From positions 1-64,000 of the forward strand of contig JAJEKV010000753.1 of the NCBI GenBank assembly GCA_021234155.1: a DNA stretch of 64,000 nucleotides, read 5' to 3'. Positions within the stretch are counted from its first letter, which is position 1; every line of letters begins with the position of its first letter. This document shows, piece after piece, positions 58,351-64,000 of the stretch. Position numbers and translations under genes: made by a program. Source of the stretch: Isoetes taiwanensis (lineage: Eukaryota > Streptophyta > Lycopodiopsida > Isoetales > Isoetaceae). The notes below the pieces were generated by a model that was not told where the DNA came from, did not search any database, and saw nothing but the letters and a program-made list of their open reading frames with translations.

Positions 58351-59835
58351 CAACAAGCAAATAATAGGGCAATGACTGAGCATACAACTAATAACAGTAT
58401 GCTGAATGCTGTCCACCTCACGTGAGTACTCCCAAGTGCCAGGCAGCAAGTAGTGTGGCAAGTGATTCTTCAATGGGGCCTTCGTAACTTGGACCTGAAA
58501 GACACCACGTCATCTGTTGGGAAAGTGAAAAAAGAGCCAGTAGAAGGAGAAGCTCTTAACGCTCTCGTAAAACTAGAAGATGGTTGTGTTCGAACTGTGA
58601 ATGACCTTTGAAAGCATCAAATGCAAAACATTCTGCGCTCTTTCGAACAATATCTGTAGAGTTTTTGAAGCCAGAGAAAATGCCAAGTAAGTTTGCTATA
58701 AAGCATTCCTGGTTATGAAAGAGCAACAAGCAAATAATAGGACAATGACTGAGCATACTACTAATAACAGTATGCTGAATGCTTATCCACCTGACGTGAG
58801 TACTCCCAAGTGTCAGGCCAGCAAATAGTGTGGCAAGTGGTTCTTTATTGGGGCCTTTGTTACTTGGACTTGAAAGACACCACGAAATCTGTTGGGAAAG
58901 TGAAAAAAGAGCCAATAGAAGGAAAAGCTCTTAACGCTCTCGTAAAACTAGAAGATGGTTGTGTTGGAACTGTGAATGAGCTTTGAAAGCATCAAATGAA
59001 AAATATTCTGCGCTCTTTCGAACAATATCTGTAGAGTTTTTGAAGCCAGAGAAAACGCCAAGTAAGTTTGCTATAAAGCATTTCCTGGTTATAAAAGTGC
59101 AACAAGCAAATAATAGGACAATGACTGAGCATACTACTAATAACAGTATGCTGAATGCTTATCCACCTGACGTGAGTACTCCCAAGTGCCAGGCCAGCAA
59201 GTAGTGTGCAAGTGATTCTTCAATGGGGCCTTCATAACTTGGACCTGAAAGACACCACGTCATCTGTTGGGAAAGTGAAAAAAGAGCCAGTAGAAGGAAA
59301 AGCTCTTAACGCTCTCGTAAAACTAGAGGATGGTTGTGTCGGAACTGTGAATGATCTTTGAAAGCATCAAATGAAAAATATTCTGTGCTCTTTCGAACAA
59401 TATCTGTAGAGTTTTGAAGCCAGAGAAAATGTTAAGTAAGTTTGCTATAAAGCACTTCCTGGTAGAATAGGACAATGACTGAGCATACTACTAATAACAG
59501 TATGCTGAATGCTTATCCACCTGACGTGAGTGCTCCTAAGTGCCAGGCCAGCAAGTAGTGTGGCAAGTGATTCTTCAATGGGGCCTTCGTAACTTGGACC
59601 TGAAAGACACCACGTCATCTGTTGGCAAAGTGAAAAAAGAGCCAGTGGAAGGAAAAACTCTTAACGCTCTCGTAAAACTAGAAGATGGTAGCCAGAGAAA
59701 ACGCCAAGTAAGTTTGCTATAAAACATTTCCTGCTTATGAATGTGCAACAAGCAAATAATAGGACAATGACTGAGCGTACTACTAGTAACAGTATGGTGA
59801 ATGCTTATCCACTTGATGTGAGTATACTTAAAGGG
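58351..59835 (+). repeat. Tandem array of ~375-bp exon-bearing units
   Basis: Units start (caacaagcaaataatagg) at 58,351, 58,724, 59,100, about 59,455 (shortened internally) and 59,745 (cut after gtgagta). Each full unit has a short coding-like part, VQQANNRTMTEHTTNNSMLN, ending at a canonical donor (gacgtgagtact). It then has a second part, DTTSSVGKVKKEPVEG and ALNALVKLEDG, with a stop after GTVNEL, then an RSFEQYL phrase. VKKEP fits a sumoylation consensus. The units appear to be repeats of a gene segment containing parts of exons. The parent gene was not identified. Confidence 0.8.
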
Positions 59836-59880
59836 GTGGATTACTGATGTGAGTACTTAAAGGGGTGGATTACTTAAAGG
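59826..59880. repeat. Short repeat of cttaaaggggtggattact
   Basis: Two full copies and a partial third of this phrase follow the last array unit, the second preceded by a repeated gatgtgagta. Confidence 0.7.
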
Positions 59881-59944
59881 TTGTTTCTTACCTTCGCGTG
59901 GCTTTTATTCTGCATGTCTACCTTTTTTATGTTGTGCCCTCCTT

Positions 59945-60040
59945 ATTGCCAACATTGTACTAATGGCATGTTGCCAACATTGTACTAATTTGGGACATGC
60001 TTTTTTCATTTTGTGGCGTACTTGTTGCCAACATTGTACT
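59945..60040. repeat. Three copies of ttgccaacattgtactaat
   Basis: Exact 19-bp copies lie at about 59,946, 59,971 and 60,017 in direct orientation with unlike spacers. No known element end matches. Confidence 0.7.
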
Positions 60041-60059
60041 AATACGGCATGCAATATTA

Positions 60060-61010
60060 GTTGTTCCAAACATGCACGAGCTTTAGAGGGCAAATTAGCT
60101 TAGAAGGCTCGGCTCATGCTGTGAGAAGTAAACTATAAGATGTCCAAACACTCATGCCTCGAGAAACCCAACGTGTGAAACCATTTTCTCATAACTTCTA
60201 CACATCGTTAGATGTAAAAAATGTGCATAATTTTAGATGAACTAACATTCTGCCCTCCTATAAATGTCTAGAAGGTTCTATAAGTGTCTAAGATCCCATA
60301 GCCACACTTCCACCATGGTCATAGTTTGTAAAGCAAAACTTTCTTTTGGAACTACTTTACAATTAGTGTTGTATCTTATACTCAACTAGTTTTCTAGGCA
60401 TGCACAAGCTTTAGCAATTAGTAACCCTTTGCAATAAGACTTTATATAGTTTCTAATGCTGGATTTGGTTCATGTCCCAAGTAAGTGAACTACAAGACGA
60501 CAAAAATATTCATGCCTCGAGGAACCCAACATCTGAAACCATTTCCATTGCGATGACTTCTGCGCATCATTAGAAGTCCAAAATGTGCATAATTGTAGAT
60601 AAACATTCTATCCTATGAATGTCTAGAAGGTGTTGCGAGTGTTTGAGATCATAACAGATGCATCATCCCCTAGAGCCACGCTAATGTTCCGCCTCGACAC
60701 TACTTTTCCTTTGTCTCAAGTTTGCATGACTAACTGAAGTTGTAAATCCCTGCAAATTAATGTTCTTCATAGTGTCGTAGTCGGAACCCCAGGTTTTGAA
60801 GCTATCTTCACTGTACGCGTTTATAGACGTCAGTAAACATGCACAAGCCATAGCTTTAAAGGCTTTGTTCATGTTGCAAGAACTCAACTGCAAGATGTTT
60901 GAGACACTTATGCCATAGCCTCGAGATGGATATTTGGAACTATTTCCTCATGTTGATGCAAATTCCTTTCATTGTTAGATGTCCGAAACATGCATAATTC
61001 TAGATCTGCT
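60060..61010. repeat. Degenerate tandem repeat, three units of 340-430 bp
   Basis: Three units near 60,070, 60,400 and 60,838 share the same order of phrases: catgcacaagctttag, a tcatgcctcgag-type phrase, then gaaaccatttcc, atcgttagatgtccaaa, gtgcataattttag and aatgtctagaaggt (missing or changed in the third). They are strongly diverged, hence old. No coding content. Confidence 0.6.
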
Positions 61011-61802
61011 AACATTTTTAACTTTGATTTCACGTATGAAGAGCATGCAAAGAGATACACAACACCTGCAACAAAAGACTGTCGATTATCTAAGAATTGT
61101 TAGTCATTCGTTGGGCCTTGAATCAACATTTTTTTCATGGTTCCTCTCAGTATCCCTTAATTAAGATACATTGCTTTATTTGAATCTTGTTAAATACATA
61201 ATGCAAATTTCCCCATTGCCTATTACGCTTCCGCCGTCATCTTGAATTCCCCCACTCATCTCATCTTCAATTGGCTTTGGCTTAGAAGGAACAATATGCA
61301 ATTTCTTAAAGGGTAGATAAGATCTCAAACAACCATGATAGAAAAAAAAAACCAGCCAAAGGACCTACAAACAAGAGAAATGCGATCTAGGTCAGTTTCC
61401 TTTTCGCAGAATTTGAACTCAAGCTGCTAGTGATGACGGCGTAAGCTAAACGGCTGATGGTGCAGACGTTATACATGGAGGGAACTTGATTTCTGTCCAG
61501 ATTTCTTTCATTTAGATTTTTTGTTTCTGTAGGGTTTTTATCCAGAAAAATCATAAGTGCATAGGCCATTGCAATCACAGGTCTGTCATTGTTCTTTGCA
61601 TTTTATTGTTCTTTTCATTTTCAAATGACAAATGCTTTATTTATAAGATTTACAGTTTCAAATTTTAAATGCTATTCTACATTTGCATTGTTACTTGTTC
61701 CCTTTTTAAATACCTTTCAGTATCCTGCACTATGCATCTCCTTGCTTCCGCTGGACTTAGAATCATGTTCACAAACTGAACACTATCATCAAGCACTTTT
61801 AA

Positions 61803-62330
61803 TTAAACACCTTCTTGACCTGTCTCATTCTCACTTATGCCTATATCAAAACACATTAAGCTTGATGTATCAAGGGATTTATAGGCATTTTCATCAATCT
61901 TACCAACGAAAACGTTGCAGCTTAAAGTTTTCAAAATGTTAAAGTTAACAATACGAGCATTTGGGCTAGAAATAGGAGGAGATAAATTATTTTTAGGATT
62001 TTCAATGTTGGCTTGGCCATCAGTCAAGGACTCATCAAGAACGTCTGGCAAGAGCTCTGATTGCATCATGTTTCCTGCTTATATGCAACCTCCAAAAGCT
62101 TGGCAGCAATAGGCAACTTCAATAATAAGGATTCTAGATTTGTTGTTAAACTATTCTCAAATGTAGCTCCCATATCTCTTGATGCAGGCGTAGGAAGGTA
62201 GCATCCCTGACACCGAATGGTTAAGAAGATAACCTTGAAACACCGCAGGAAATTGGGGGCTCAATTCAAGAACATAGTATCGTATTTCTCTATCAATTCA
62301 GGTGCCTCCTTATCAGCATGTCATATACAG
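61803..62330 (-). pseudogene. Possible unknown gene relic
   Basis: On the minus strand coding-like pieces follow one another in changing frames: ADKEAPELIEKYDTMFLN near 62,270-62,320; SRDMGATFENSLTTNLESLL near 62,130-62,190; and an 88-codon reading to 61,803 with SELLPDVLDESLTDGQANIE. Composition is protein-like, but no domain is recognised and two frame changes are needed. It may be chance. Confidence 0.25.
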
Positions 62331-62399
62331 TAGAATAATCCTTGCTATATTTTGCTCATGTCTGCATCCTTCACATTTATGTGAGAAGAATTATTGGAC

Positions 62400-63440
62400 C
62401 CAGACTAGCCTCTTGCTAGATTTCAACCCTGCACCATCCACATGATGAAGGCTTTTTAGCTGTTAAATCTTTCTAGTAGATGCAACATAAGGTTAAAGAA
62501 AATAACATTCTCAAGTGCCTTGTAGAATATATGAAGACATGCAAAATCAAGTTGCAAAGCCAAGTGAAGGCAGGTTCTTATGAAGACACAAAATTTCAAT
62601 CATTCTAGTTCCACTGTAATATTTCAGCACAAATAGATTGAAACAATGATGATTAATGTTATAAGTAATAGATGTAAGCATTTCTTGGTCTTTCTAAATT
62701 GTGAACCAATTATCTCTGGGCTCGTTACTTTACTATGTTTAAAATCAAATATCAGGCAAGCTATATATTTTCTTTTTTTTATCCAAAAAATCATTTCAGG
62801 TAAAGTCGTGCATGCTAGTAAAACAAGACTTCTAAATTTTCAACTTAGCTATGTATCATCACAAATTGCATGTTTTTTTAATCATAATATAATGGTTTAT
62901 AGTTTGCACACAATGGGCACAAAAATATGCAAATTAATTGAGTGGTATAATACGAAAATATATATTAGTTTAAAACACCTTTTTTTTTTTTTTTTTAAAT
63001 GGCAATGGTTTATACTTTGTTTTGTTTCATTATTTTCTGTTGGTCCCATGTATGATTCATAACTACTTCTATAATATAAGGTAGAGGCATAAGTCTAAGT
63101 TATTTTAATGCAAGTCCTATCAATGGATTTTTGTGTAAACTAATATAGATCCCATGATATAAGATACCAATTTGCCTAAACACAAAAAGCATCATCTATA
63201 TTGATGGAAAACCTGCTCACTATTTGGTAATAAACTTGGACCATTTATTCAATAATTACAACAATGGTTTCATTAGGCAACCACCATGAATTGCAAACTC
63301 GTCAAAGCTAAAACTACTATGTGTTTATACATGAAATATCTTAATTTCTTTAATAAACTAACATCAATTATTTAGTCCAAAGTATAGTTAATTTGTCTTC
63401 AGCACAAAGTACTTTGAAGATACAAAGCCAAGATTAGTTT
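62400..63440. other. AT-rich intergenic DNA
   Basis: No gene recognised. It contains an 18-base poly(T) near 62,981 that could be the tail of a minus-strand retroposon, without an identifiable body. Confidence 0.5.
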
Positions 63441-63879
63441 GATAGGTCATGATGGTGTGTAGGGCTTCAGCCCCGCTCTTTTGCTCATAACTCGGGGTTC
63501 CGGTGTCAGATTTAGGTGTTCTTGGGCTCGTTGGAAAGCTTGTCGAATGACCTTTCCGTCGGTGTATGATTTGTATGGTGTTCCTTCTGTTTTGGTGGAC
63601 AGAATAAGCCCGACAGTTCCCGCCCTCTTTTGGCGATGCTAGGGTTTGGCTGCAGTTTTCTTTTGGCCATAACTTCTGCATCTGGTGGCAGTTTTGGGCG
63701 TGTTTGGGCTTGTTAGAAAGCTCTTTGAGCATCTAGTGGTGCTTATTTTTTTTAGAGATTGGCCTGTTGGGAAAGACTGTTCAACTCTGAAACTTCAGCC
63801 CCCCTCTCTTGGTGGAGATGACAAGATTCAGTCGCAGCCCGCCAAAACGTGCTCCTTGCGCTTCTACCATAGCACATGG

Positions 63880-64000
63880 TTTTTTTTTTTTTTTTTGAGG
63901 ACAAGGGGTTTTTTATATTTCATTTAAAGAAAAGACATATTACAAAAATAGGTATTCTGCCTGAATTCAGGGGGATCTCCCTAATTTAGACTGAAACCTC
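63880..64000 (-). mobile_element. L1 3' end entering the window edge
   Basis: A poly(T) run (63,880-63,896) is followed by gaggacaaggggttttttat and atttcatttaaag, the reverse of a plant L1 3' untranslated end with its poly(A) tail. The rest of the element would lie to the right of the window. Confidence 0.5.

Overview
The window reads as nuclear DNA of a land plant, most likely a fern. Three things point there. It holds a multi-exon plastid-type L-aspartate oxidase gene with GT-AG introns. It holds a PLS-type pentatricopeptide repeat (PPR) gene written in the style common in fern genomes. The rest is a deep, decayed load of LINE, LTR, SINE and Helitron sequence. The species assignment is inference; no bacterial operon, CRISPR array, rRNA gene or intact tRNA gene was seen.

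Layout. 1-3,160 is a GC-rich block with frame-broken, coding-like stretches, ending in a possible LTR (3,175-3,500). 3,500-9,660 is mostly AT-rich intergenic DNA with small repeats and one tRNA-derived SINE head. 9,660-16,800 is a minus-strand LINE-like unit. It has an L1-ORF1p-like protein (coiled coil plus C-terminal RNA-binding domain), two further unknown ORFs, an internal 1.55-kb tandem duplication, a (TTGTA)n 3' tail, no reverse transcriptase, and a run of mini-hairpins near its 5' side. 18,820-22,110 holds a gag fragment and a decayed L1 (ORF1 end, endonuclease, reverse transcriptase), all on the minus strand. 22,940-23,330 has two tandem Helitron-type 3' ends, followed directly by the C-terminal part of a plus-strand LINE (to 24,665).

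26,873-30,031 is the best gene: L-aspartate oxidase (AO), seven exons predicting 660 residues, the first enzyme of plastid NAD biosynthesis. From inside its last exon an 8.2-8.4 kb segment is tandemly duplicated (29,115-37,320 and 37,321-45,678). The second copy carries only the last 305 codons, so it is a promoterless gene fragment. Each unit also carries a LINE reverse-transcriptase scrap, a 2.17-kb LTR with primer-binding site, two SINE heads and a 5'-truncated L1 with a 12-bp target-site duplication. To the right lie a solo LTR with a 5-bp target-site duplication (46,059-47,637), non-coding internal sequence, and a polypurine tract with a partial 3' LTR (51,003-51,698).

51,700-55,620 holds exon remnants of a UDP-glucuronate 4-epimerase-like gene and of a short-chain dehydrogenase, with a LINE endonuclease fragment between them. 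55,865-55,937 is a strong 32-bp-stem hairpin. 56,349-57,812 encodes a 487-residue PPR protein. 58,351-59,835 is a ~375-bp tandem array carrying exon-like sequence with splice donors, and 60,060-61,000 is an older degenerate tandem array. The right edge enters another minus-strand L1 at its poly(A) tail (63,880).

One theme runs through the window. Differences between recent duplicate copies fall in short patches that usually contain CTG or CAG. This suggests methylation-linked base-calling error or CHG-linked mutation, so some of the frameshifts described here may not be real.
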